Source: Phanerochaete sordida
Taxonomy: Eukaryota > Basidiomycota > Agaricomycetes > Polyporales > Phanerochaetaceae
Direction of reading: 5' to 3'
Length of the DNA: 64,000 nucleotides
NCBI GenBank assembly: GCA_019973155.2
Contig: BPQB01000012.1
Coordinates: 62,001 to 126,000, forward strand
Positions 10,711 through 20,128 of the stretch are shown here, piece after piece. The notes under the pieces are model-generated. The model was not told the DNA's origin. It made no database searches and saw nothing but the letters and a program-made list of their open reading frames with translations. The position numbers and the translations under genes were made by a program. Positions within the stretch are counted from its first letter, which is position 1, and the number at the start of each line of letters is the position of its first letter.

Positions 10711-11756
10711 CTACTCCGAAAACGGTCCATAGAAGAACTCCCGAATGACCTCCAAATACTTCTCCGTCTCCTCGATGTGCGGCATATGGCTGGAATTCGG
10801 GAAAGTAATCCAGCGAGACTTGGGAATGCGTTGAAACCACGGTGCGACGACGCTGTCGCGCGCCTCGTCGTAAAATCCGTTGATAAGCAGAGTCGGAACG
10901 GCAATCTTGCGTGCGTCATCGACCATGGTCCACTCCTTCAGCGGTCCGGTGATATGGAACTCGGAGGGGCCGTTCCTGGGTGCGTGAACTAGTTTAACCA
11001 CGAGAGTCGCGGTAACCAGAAAGGCTTACATGGTGAAGTAGACCGTAGGATCCTCGTCCATCATTTGGAAGCCAGCAGCGACTATCTCGGGCATCGGCTT
11101 GACGCGAACGACATGACGGTCGTAGAAGAGTGACATCGCGTCCTTGTACTCCTGTGAATCTGTCGTCCCTGCATCCTCGTGCTTCTTGAGCTTATCCTAT
11201 CGTTGTATACGGCTATGAGAGCCCTGATTACACGAAAGCTGAGCACACCACGTACCTGTATGTCCTGCGGCAGCTGTGCTAGCAGGTAGTTCGCCGCTTC
11301 CACCCAGAGATCCATGCTCGCAGGGCTGTCCGCGATAGCGAGACGGTGCAGCCCCTTCGGCTGACGACTGGCCCAGCGACCCATCAACATTCCTCCCCAC
11401 GAGTGCCCAAGGACGCTGTAGCCGTCCTGGATGCCAAGATGGCGAACGACATTGTCGAACTCTGTCAAGAACAGCTCCTCGACCCAGAAGCTCGTGTCGC
11501 CGTTCTTTTCGGGCAAATGCGTGGACCTACCACCGCCAAACTGGTCGTAGAAGACGACAGCGGTCTCGCCGTCGTCTGCGAGATCGGCGATGGGCAACAG
11601 GTAGTCGTGGCTGAACCCGGGACCACCATGCACCGCGACAAGCGGGCGTTTCTTCGTCGTCTTCAGATCACCAAAGATCTTGCAGTATGTGAAGCATGGT
11701 TTGTCGACGCCAGGAACGGTGAAGGGGATCTGAGTCTCGGTGTAGGACGGTGCCAT
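10711..11756 (-). CDS. Alpha/beta hydrolase, proline iminopeptidase/amidase-like, copy B
   Basis: Exons 11256-11756, 11030-11196 and 10711-10975 give 310 aa. Exon 1 (501 nt) and exon 2 (167 nt) have exactly the lengths of copy A, and the introns interrupt the same codons. The motifs are VHGGPGFSHDYLLP, YDQFGGGRSTHLPEK, nucleophile elbow GHSWGG, an acid in NGFYDEARDSV and His in NSSHMPH. The two proteins are clearly recent paralogues in inverted, convergent orientation, with most change in the cap region encoded by exon 2. Cytosolic peptidase or amidase is the family expectation; the substrate is unknown. Confidence 0.9.
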
Positions 11757-12205
11757 CGTTGGGGTCGAGGAAGTGGGATGCCACGGTAGGGCTCACATTC
11801 TCAGCCTATGTATCGATGAGAGAGCTGAGTCAAGTGACATCGGGCGGGTTGAAGCCTCCCACCTGAAATGATATGACTGCCCAGTATGCATTGGCCAGCA
11901 CATGCTCTTCAAGGTCTGTGATGTCCGAGTCGCAGTCCCTTGAGCGATAGCAGCCTAACGTGAGAATAGCTAGGACACCCTTGAGACCGTAGCTGATTTC
12001 ATCAGGGATATACAAAATGCTAGCATGCTGGTTCACTAGGTGGGCGGCGAGGCAAGGGACAGAGATAGCAAAGAGCGATGCGGAGGACGCGCGAGGATGG
12101 AGAGCGGAAGAGGTTCCGGCGCTTGTGTCGGCAAGCTTGCCTCCTCCCCCTACCTCTCACCTCCGTTCTCATTTCTCCACGACAGAGAACGGACATATCG
12201 ACAAC
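11757..12205. other. Divergent intergenic region
   Basis: Lies between the starts of hydrolase copy B (minus) and the Rsc1/2-like gene (plus). No gene recognised; presumably holds both promoters. Confidence 0.55.
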
Positions 12206-15087
12206 ATGGCAATTACTCCGGAACATAAGGCGGAGATTGAGGGCATCCTGCAGCTCTTGCTCGATTCAACAGCAAGTGCGCCGCGCGGACGGAGGCGTCG
12301 GCTTGCGGACATGTTCCTTAACTTGGTGAACAAGAATGACTGGGCAGAATACTACGAGGTCGGGGGTAATGCTCACCTTACGTAGACTTAAGTCATTGAT
12401 AGTAACCGCTTCTTCAGCTCATTCCCAATCCGAGGGCTCTGAATGGAGTAAAAGAGGCTCTCGCCAAGAACACATATAAGGATCCCCTCCAGGCGTACGA
12501 AGATCTCAACCTGGTCTTCTTGAACGCGCTTTTCTACAATGAGGAGACAAGTCAGATATCGCGCGACGCAGCTCAGTTGAAGGTACGCGTCGTGCACGTA
12601 TTTTGCGTCCGTTAAACTAATTGGTTGACAGCGCACACTAGACGAAGAATGGCGGAAACGACCGCTCCCTCCTCCACCTGAAACACTTCCTGCGACATCT
12701 GCTCAAGTCGTGCACAAAGTTCCTCTGCCAGAACATGCCTTGGCCTCCTCCTCTTCGACGCCAGCCGTGCAACGGCCTTCAGCAGATCCTGTACCTGCGT
12801 CAACACCTGCGCCGCAAGCCAGTCCCGCACCCCAGCCAGTCACTACCCCTCAGCCTCCTACACCTCGACCAGCTCCGCAAGCTGCTCCTAGGGCAACTCC
12901 TGCTCCGACAACGAGGGCCACAACCGTGCCCAGAACTCCCGAACGGGCGGTCACGCCGGACATGGACGTGGACGTTGGAGGCAGTCCAGAGCCAGAGACT
13001 ACCGCGCAGGATATGGCCTTGGATGGGGAAAGCGATTTGATTGTGCAACAGTTAGAGAAGGGATTACCGCGGTGGCCGGGATTTGAAGATGGTGGTTGGG
13101 CCAACGATATCCCGGAGGTGCGTCTTTCGCCGTTGCGTGCTTTGAACGTGCCAGCTCAGTATATGTATGTATCTAGGAACGCTTTATTACTATCCTGCAA
13201 GCCATTTCAGAGTATAAAGACGTTAGGTACGCGCTCTTCATCTTCAGCTCACATCCGACTTCCGCTCACAGTTCGTCTTAGCGGGAACCGGCTAGCGTCC
13301 TCGCTCGAAGCCATGTCAGAGGATGCAGGTATTCCAAATACGCCGTACCAGGTCCGTAACATAATCACAACTGCATATACAATGTATCTGATGTTGGTTT
13401 ACAGGCTCCCCTATCGCTATCCCTCATTGAGGTCTGTCGGACTACGCTCACGAACTATCGAGTTGTGCGGTCTCTGATGTTCTCTTCAGGCGCGGGTGAA
13501 GGAAAAGCAATATCAGTCCGCGGCGTTCGACCAAGACATGGCGAAACTGTTCCTTAAGGGCCGGCGGTGGCACGAACCTGCTAGCGATGGCTACGCCAAC
13601 GTTCTGGTCCTGCAACGCTTCTATCAAGCGCTTGTGTCTCCGGACCCGCCGTCTGGTCCACCATACACCTCCAAGACAAACTTCGCTGCCCTCCCCGCTG
13701 CTCCAGGTACTGCAAGAGCACTTCATAGCTCAGATCCGGACGGCGTGCCTGGTGTCACGACCTACCGCGTGTCCACGAAGGACAGGAAGTTCGTGGAGTC
13801 GGTGCAGTACAAAGGCTGGACGATCCGGTTGGCCGATTGGGTACACATCGCAAATAGTGACGATCCATGCCGGCCTATTATTGGCCAAGTATTCAGGTGC
13901 TGGACTTCGGAGGAACCGTAGGTCGTTCCACGGGATCGCCAGGCTCATTCGTTGACTCAACGCATCTCTGTCGCAGATCGAAGAAAGGGCGGCCTGGTCT
14001 CACTGTATGCTGGTATTTTCGCCCGGAGCAGACCTTTCATCCAGAGATGCGTCAGTTCTGGGAGAATGAGATTTTCAAGACGAGTAAGGCTCTCACTTTG
14101 ACTACGATGTCTCGACATTGTTTGACACCTGCTCCGAAGGCCATTTTGCCGACCACCCTGTGGAGGACCTGATCGAAAAGGCTGCCTGCCAATTCACCGC
14201 ACGACACATCCGCGGGCGCCCACGCCCGCCGTACTGGTACCCTGGTTGGCCCATATACGTATGCGACAGCCGCTACAACGACCGCGAACGCATTTTTGTC
14301 AAGATCAAGAATTGGAACTCCTGCGTGCCGGAAGAGGTACGCAAGTCCGCTGAGTTCATGCCCATCTATCCCTTCGAGCGTCCGGTATTCCCTCGGCGCT
14401 TCGGCAGCCCGTTCGTGTCGGGCAAACCGCTTCCCGGACGCGCATCTGGCGGCATTGGAGACGCGGTTGAGCGTCCCGAGGGCGAAAAACTCGAAGGCGG
14501 CGGCACTGGCAGGAAGAGGGCGCGCAAAAGCATAGTGGCTGCACCTGGCGCGCGGGTCGATACGACCGACCGCTTCGGACAGAGCAAAGGGCTTTACGTC
14601 GGACCGCCAATTCAGGGACAGCAGACCCCGACGACGCCCACGCCCTTCCCGCAACAGGCGTACGCCCAGCAGTACGCGCGCATGGCGCAGAGAACAGCAA
14701 TTGACCGCTCGATCCTCACCGCGGCAGGCGGCGCTGCGCTGGGCACGAACGGGCTAACGGAGCGCTTGCCTGCGGAGACCGGTGCGTCTCGCCACTTGAC
14801 GTCGTGCTGAAACATGGGCTCATCATACTATAGCCACACACTTTGACCGGGATCCAGAGACCAACGAGGTGCTGTGGTTCGCCGCGCCGCCGATCGACGT
14901 AGCGCACGCGCCAGGCCCGCAGTACAGTTTGGAATACCTCAACTTCCTAGCGCGCAAAAGGAGGAAGGTCGAAACCGATGCTAACGGTATGGACATCGAC
15001 GGGCCTCCTGCGAAAAAGCAGCCTGAGGCGCGACCCACCGTCACGGAGCAAGTGCAAAAGTTGCTGGCCGAACTCGACATACCGTAG
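12206..15087 (+). CDS. rsc1: Rsc1/Rsc2-like chromatin remodelling subunit (bromodomains plus BAH)
   Basis: Ten exons (12206-12358, 12418-12582, 12632-13117, 13177-13226, 13282-13351, 13405-13431, 13490-13917, 13977-14083, 14140-14781, 14834-15087) give 793 aa; all junctions are GT...AG and in phase. An N-terminal bromodomain (YYELIPNPRALNGVKEAL, DLNLVFLNALFYNEE) is followed by a Pro/Ala/Thr-rich linker, a second bromodomain (ERFITILQAISEYKDVSG, VLVLQRFYQAL), and a BAH domain (YKGWTIRLADWVHI, GQVFRCWTSEE, VCWYFRPEQTFH, PVEDLIEKAACQF). The C-terminus has a basic ARKRRK patch. This order is that of RSC subunits Rsc1/Rsc2 and animal polybromo, which read acetylated histones for nucleosome remodelling in the nucleus. 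Exon 6 is only 27 nt, a likely point of error for automatic annotation. Confidence 0.9.
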
Positions 15088-16424
15088 TCGTAGTTGTGCA
15101 TCCTTGTGTGTTGTACTCTAGTGTGCTATCCTAATTCAGTCATGTTTATCTTCGTGCCCATGAAACTGGAGCATCTACTGGAAGCGCCCCTGGTATGTCC
15201 TGCATTTGTCTACGCTGTTTCGCTCATCTTTCAATCTGCAGAACAACTCACCTAGACGCTGGCTCTAGTCGACTCGTCCAAGCGCGGATCCTCACCGAGA
15301 GCAGTCTCGTCGGGATGCCTGCCCTCGCCCATCTCATTCGACGGACTTATTCACCCCTTCGACATTGTCAGCCACTGGCTTAGGGTTATTATCATGGCAC
15401 GCATAAGTCGCGCCTTACGTGACCAATATTTTTTCGATTAACTTACGTCTGCGCCTTTCCTGGTACACTCGCGGCGCAACGTTCGCTCCACCTAATGGAG
15501 CACTGCGTGGAGGGCCATCCGGGTCGACTCCTCGACGAGAACACGACACCGCGCCCTGCGCTCAGACTCGGCACGGTGTAGTGCTCTGTTTGACTCTGAT
15601 TGACCATGGATTGTTGGCATATTCCCAGGAACAATTTCGTAACGGGCCCTGGCCGCTCCCGCGGATACAAACTTCACAACTTGGCAACTTGTTCAACATT
15701 CTCCGCGCTTTGCCCACAGCCTCAAGGGGCTCTGCGAGGCCCAGTACGTAACCGCAAGCAAACCCCATTGTTCTCGTCAGTGGTCAAAGTTCCATTCGGG
15801 CCCGCCTCGCTGCCAGCCAGGCCTCCATGACAGATCGCTTGCCGAGCCTTCCCACAGTGACCGTGTGGCCACCTCGGCGGGCCCGTTCAGGTAAGTCCCG
15901 GAGGGTGCCAATGTAGCTCAGTGTGCCTGTGAGTCCGTTCTTTGAAGCCCGGCGAGGGTCTGATAGACATTGCTGACTATTGCTTTGGTGTCTGGACCAC
16001 TCCTCCCAGGCTGTCTGCATATCAAGGGTCCGCAGATGCTGTAAGCCTCGAGGCACTGAACGGGCAGCGCAGTCGGCACAACCGTGCTTGTATCCTCATA
16101 CGGTGTAAAATGCTGATTGATGCGTAGCGCCTCTCGTGGCGTCTGGCGTTTCCGCCCATCGGCGGCCGACCATGGCGGCATTCATGCCCGGTCTCGCGTC
16201 CGTTCCCATCCAAGTCGCAACCGCCGACATCTGGTCCGGCTCAGAGAATGCCTCACACGGCGAGCACACTGTGTCAATTATGAAATGCAGCTGATGGTGC
16301 GCGGCGACACAGCCAGACTGCGAGGCGTCTCGCGAGCGCGCTCGGAGGATGGGCTCTACGTTAAAAGCTGGCTGCAGCGGATGTGCAGGGTCAGTACCAG
16401 GGTCACCATCTCAATCACCCGCTC
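15088..16424. other. Intergenic upstream of SSP4, with a degenerate repeat
   Basis: No gene recognised. A segment at about 15846-15980 resembles one at about 18747-18870, and each lies about 450 bp upstream of an SSP start codon (see repeat entries). Confidence 0.5.
15846..15980 (+). repeat. Degenerate duplicated segment, copy 1 (upstream of SSP4)
   Basis: Shares blocks such as CTTCCCACAGTG, CAATGTGCCTGTG-like and GGTCTGATAGACA with 18747-18870. Copies differ by indels. Placement about 445 bp upstream of SSP4 mirrors copy 2 upstream of SSP6. Confidence 0.5.
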
Positions 16425-17053
16425 ATGCGTTCCACCCAGATTTTCGCACTCGTCGCCGCTGCCTTGGCGGCCCCGGTCTTCGCATCGCCAGCGAAGCGCC
16501 AGGGACCGCCCGCAGGGCTGCCCATCACCACTCTCGAGAGTCCCGGTAGTATCACAGCTCCTGCAGAGGGGACTGCCGTCGTCGCAGGCCAGTCTTTCCC
16601 GTTCAGCGTCGCCGTCCCCGAGTGGAACCACTGCCACCCCGGGTACACCCCCGTCAACACGTACCTTTTGGACCACGAGCCGACGACGGCAGACCTGAAC
16701 TCTACCTATGGGTTCTCCAACTATCTGGCATTCTTCGGTAGCTACCTTGTCAACAACTTCCCAGGTCAGTTTCTGCGTAACTTGTTCTCGCGGATACGGA
16801 AACTCACGCACGACTTATCTCCAGGAGGCCTCCCTAACATGGGCACGCCACCTCCGTCCACGCTTGTTGCGCCAGATCTCAGTGGAACGCCCTCCGGAAC
16901 AACCGTCTGGCTGGCCACCATCGAGACCATTGAAGGCTGCCCCGTAAGTTGCTACGTTTTTCTGCACAGCCACTCCGTACTGAGTATGCCTAGCCCGATG
17001 GCTTCTGGGAGTACGCTATTGATTCCAGGGCGATTACCTACAATTCCAACTAG
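16425..17053 (+). CDS. Small secreted protein SSP4 (cluster family member 4)
   Basis: Exons 16425-16764, 16825-16943 and 16994-17053 give 172 aa. The signal peptide (MRSTQIFALVAAALAAPVFA) is followed by SPAKRQ, a dibasic processing site. Family elements: GSITAPAEGTAVVAGQSFPF, WNHCHPGYTPVNTYLLD, EPTTADLNSTYGFSNY, NNFPG at the exon 1 end, GLPNMGTPPPSTL, VWLATIETIEGCP, and the last exon PDGFWEYAIDSRAITYNSN. Exon 2 is 119 nt as in SSP3. The acceptor of the last exon was chosen at 16993 (TAG) because it recovers the conserved PDG start; a nearer CAG would not. Closest in sequence to SSP6. Function unknown; predicted extracellular. Confidence 0.86.
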
Positions 17054-17582
17054 TCGATCGGACATGGTCATTTATAGGATTTTGGCTCTGAGCAGGCTGT
17101 TCAGAACTGATTGCGGACATGAAATACGGCATTCGTCCAGGCCTCTCATTGGAAGACGTGCTTCATGCAGAGCTCAAACGTTCGCGACCTGAGAACAGAA
17201 CAATGATAACGGGAATGTATAGTTAACTCAATACAGCAGGGTCCTGTGTACATCGTCCCGTGAGAATTCTGATAGGTATGCACTTCATATCATCACTCCA
17301 CGTGCACCGTCGACGCTCAACTTCCGCCGAGCTCGAACGGCCTTTATGGGCGTCCTGTGTTCTAGCACAGCTAGCCAGTGACGCGGCTAGACCTATCTTC
17401 AGCACGTTCTCGCTGCAGGGTCGTTCCATGAAACCAAGCATGCCATATAGTTGACGCACGGATCGAACAGCCAGTGCCGGGCTGTTCGGCCGCTGCCCGC
17501 GAGCGCATCCAGAGCGCGGCATGCACGGTATAAAGGGAGACGCGACGAAAGAGTCCCTGCACCCCACATCCAAACCACACTC
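17054..17582. other. Intergenic between SSP4 and SSP5
   Basis: No gene seen. Ends with a TATA box for SSP5. Confidence 0.55.
17529..17535 (+). promoter_or_regulatory. TATA box of SSP5
   Basis: TATAAAG, 54 bp upstream of the SSP5 ATG at 17583. Confidence 0.5.
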
Positions 17583-18194
17583 ATGCGCTTCACACAGGCT
17601 TTCGCTGTCCTCGCTGCCCTCGCGGTCTCGGGTCTTGCGACCCCGGTCAAGCGACAAGCCAATACTGTGACCCAAGTCGTCTCGGTCAGCTACATCACCG
17701 CACCCTCGTCTGGGATCAGCATGGCGGCGGAGCAGTCCACCTCGTTCAGCGTCGCCAACGGGTGGTATGGCGGCTGCTACCCAGCCTTCACGCCAATGTA
17801 CACGTACATAATGCCCACCGAGCCGACGACGGCGGGACTGAACAACGTGTGGGGATACGACGATTACCTGGTCTACTTGGGCGAATTCCTCGAGCATAAT
17901 TCCAATGGTGGGTACCCTGTTTTCCGCGATAGCACGACAGTCCATGACAAGGCACTCTTCAGCTCCGTCTATTCCTATGTCTACCCCGCCGCCCCCATCA
18001 TCTATGACGATGCCGACGCTCGATTCGTCATACGTCTCGCAGACTGTCTGGTTGACCACTGTCATGAACTTCACCGGATGTGCGGTAAGCATATGTGTAA
18101 CATTTGTCCTCTGTCGCCTCTGACCTGTTTCCATCAGCCCGACGGTCATATCGTCATCGGGGTCAGCTCTGTCCCGATCACTTACACTGGATGA
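17583..18194 (+). CDS. Small secreted protein SSP5 (cluster family member 5)
   Basis: Exons 17583-17907, 17963-18084 and 18138-18194 give 167 aa. It has a signal peptide (MRFTQAFAVLAALAVSGLA), a KR dibasic site (TPVKRQ), then divergent versions of the family blocks: YITAPSSGISMAAEQSTSF, GGCYPAFTPMYTYI, EPTTAGLNNVWGYDDYLVYL, STPPPPSSMTMPTLDSS in exon 2, VWLTTVMNFTGCA, and a last exon PDGHIVIGVSSVPITYTG. The two family cysteines are kept. The first acceptor was set at 17962 because it puts the TPPPPSS block in frame. It is the most divergent of the intact plus-strand members. Confidence 0.84.
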   Translation: MRFTQAFAVLAALAVSGLATPVKRQANTVTQVVSVSYITAPSSGISMAAEQSTSFSVANGWYGGCYPAFTPMYTYIMPTEPTTAGLNNVWGYDDYLVYLGEFLEHNSNGGYPVFRDSTTVHDKALFSSVYSYVYPAAPIIYDDADARFVIRLADCLVDHCHELHRMCGKHMCNICPLSPLTCFHQPDGHIVIGVSSVPITYTG

Positions 18195-19330
18195 GAGGGT
18201 TGCATACTACATGCAGGACGATCAGAATACTGCTTAGACTTGTTGAACATCGGTTCGGAGGTTAACTAAAGCTGTCTCGGGCGGTTTGGTGGATATTACG
18301 TATAGTAGCGCTTAGGATCATGACCATGAACAAATACAGGACACTTTACTGAACATTGTGCCTATCGAACCCGCATTTTCAAGGTTGAACGCTGGCTGAG
18401 GGTATTCGGGATACATGAACAACAACGCTTGCCAAATATGAAGCTTCGGGAAATTCCGCGGCTCCAACAATTCTGAGTTGTCGAGCTCGAATTTGCTTCG
18501 TGCCAGCTTGTTGTATCCACACTAGCCCTGTCTGCGTCGACTTCGTGTACCGCTCTGTGGCTTGCTGGCTTTTCCTGCGTGCCGGCTATAAGCGAAATTT
18601 GCAGCGGACTGACCGCGGGCTTCGACGCCGTGCTCAGCAAACCCTACCACGTCCTGGACGTGGGACACGTCCCTCGCGACTCTCACACTTCCAGCCAGAG
18701 CCTAGCTCATCTCAGAGACTCATGCGACGCGATATGGAATCTTTCAAGGCTTCCCACAGTGCCCGTGTGGGACACCCGACGTAGCTGTGCAGCTCGGACG
18801 CCAGCTGTCAGCCAAGCTCAATGTGCCTGTGGGTCTACCCTCCGAAGTGCTGGGTCTGATAGACACGGCGTCGCGCCTAGCTCACTCCGCGAGGCTAGCC
18901 ACCTCCAGGGATATCGAACCACCTCGAAAACGCAGACGCTGTGAACGCTTTACTGCGCGTTCATGCCCGGTTCCGCTCATTGCGGTTCTCACTGACGAAC
19001 CCCCAACAATCTCGCACGCCCAGTGTCATTCTCTGTCGGATATCGTAACTGATATCTGCAGTGGCTCGGATATGTGACCTAATTATCCGTAATGAGTATG
19101 AGCAGCAACGTGTAGCTGGTGGTCTGATGAACCCTACACTCGGCCACGGATGGTGAGCGACCGATTATGGAAATACGTCCTGCGGCACTAACACGACAAC
19201 AACAGAAGATGGAAGTCTATCAAAGCAAGCCAGCGGGTGAGTGGCTGTGGAGCGCTGGCAATTGACTACATAAGGATAGCCTCCAGGACGACTGGTCTTC
19301 ACCGGGTAGCAGCGGCGCAGCTGCATAGAC
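18195..19330. other. Intergenic upstream of SSP6; possible unresolved or decayed coding segment
   Basis: A protein-like stretch on the plus strand, about 18579-19076, needs a frame change near 18783 to stay open (LPTVPVWDTR then LGRQLSAKLNVPVGLPSEV). No credible intron bridges it and no family is recognised, so I treat it as a decayed or chance frame. It overlaps repeat copy 2. Confidence 0.4.
18747..18870 (+). repeat. Degenerate duplicated segment, copy 2 (upstream of SSP6)
   Basis: Partner of 15846-15980. Lies about 460 bp upstream of the SSP6 start codon, suggesting that the SSP4 and SSP6 units were duplicated together with upstream DNA. Confidence 0.5.
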
Positions 19331-19804
19331 ATGCACCTCGTATCCCACTGCTCACTTATCATCGCTGCTTCTGCGATTCATGCTCTCGCCTCTCCCGCCA
19401 AGAGGCAGGGTATCAACATCGTTGACAGCCCTGGGGCCATCTCAGCTCCCGCAGACGGCACCGTTGTGACGGCAGACCAGACGTTTCCATTTGGTCTTTC
19501 TGCACCAATCCCCGAGCGGATCCACTGCTATGGCGCGTACACGAATGTCAACGTCTACCTCCTCGACTCGAAGCCAACGACGTCCAGCTTGAACTCTACC
19601 CAGGGGTTTACCAACTACCTGTTCTACTTCGGAAATTATATCGTCGACAATATTCCCGGTGAGTGAATGCGTGCGACTGTGGTCCACCTGGCTAACTTTT
19701 GCGACTCTTAAGAGGTAGTCCCTCCTATCGATCCAATCCCTCCATCGAGTCTGACCGCGGACACGGCATCCCGGCGCATCTCGCTTACCGTTGTCTCGGT
19801 ATGG
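19331..19804 (+). pseudogene. Small secreted protein SSP6, truncated by the LTR retrotransposon
   Basis: Exon 1 (19331-19658) encodes a signal peptide (MHLVSHCSLIIAASAIHALA), SPAKRQ, SPGAISAPADGTVVTADQ, ERIHCYGAYTNVNVYLLD, NSTQGFTNYLFYFGNY and VDNIPG. A 54-nt intron (19659-19712) leads into exon 2 from 19713, which reads EVVPPIDPIPPSSLTADTAS and then ISLTVVS. The LTR starts at 19805, inside exon 2 before the expected CP cysteine; reading on gives VWCKSRI and a stop inside the LTR. The last family exon (PDG...) is not found just beyond the far LTR at 27888. Exon 2 lacks the usual LPxMGTPPPS, so the gene may have been diverging before the insertion. Closest relative is SSP4. Confidence 0.8.
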
Positions 19805-20088
19805 TGTAAGAGTCGGATATAGTGGATTCCAGACTCAGGCGAAGGCCCTGAGTATAGCTACGAGTACAAGAGGAGAAGCTAAGGAATAAGAGCGAGCCTG
19901 TAGTCCTTATATACTCTAACCCAGCCTATTACGTAAGGAGGGAACAGCGAGTCATATGGGGCTATGGAACGACAGAGAACATAGCGGAACGTGGTGACTA
20001 AGACTAATGGAACGTCGAGGAAAGGGATGGAAGGGAATGCGAGATATTAGTAATACAAGGCAAAAAATGAGTCATACTGATTGTAACA
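19805..20088 (-). repeat. 3' LTR of the chromovirus
   Basis: On the plus strand it begins TGTAAGAGTC and ends TTGTAACA, so on the element's own strand it runs TGTTACAA...CTTACA. About 284 bp. It holds the same TATATAAGG box and AGGAGAAGCT segment as the 5' LTR. Confidence 0.95.
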
Positions 20089-20107
20089 TTAGGTCCCCGT
20101 CCTTAGG
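20089..20107 (-). other. Polypurine tract next to the 3' LTR
   Basis: On the element strand the bases before the 3' LTR read AAGGACGGGGACCTAA. A purine-rich stretch here normally primes plus-strand DNA synthesis. Confidence 0.6.
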
Positions 20108-20128
20108 CCAAGCACCTGCGAAGGCAAA

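Noticed and set aside
18579..19076. A possible gene upstream of SSP6
   Set aside because: It needs a frame change without a splice signal and overlaps a degenerate repeat; no family recognised.
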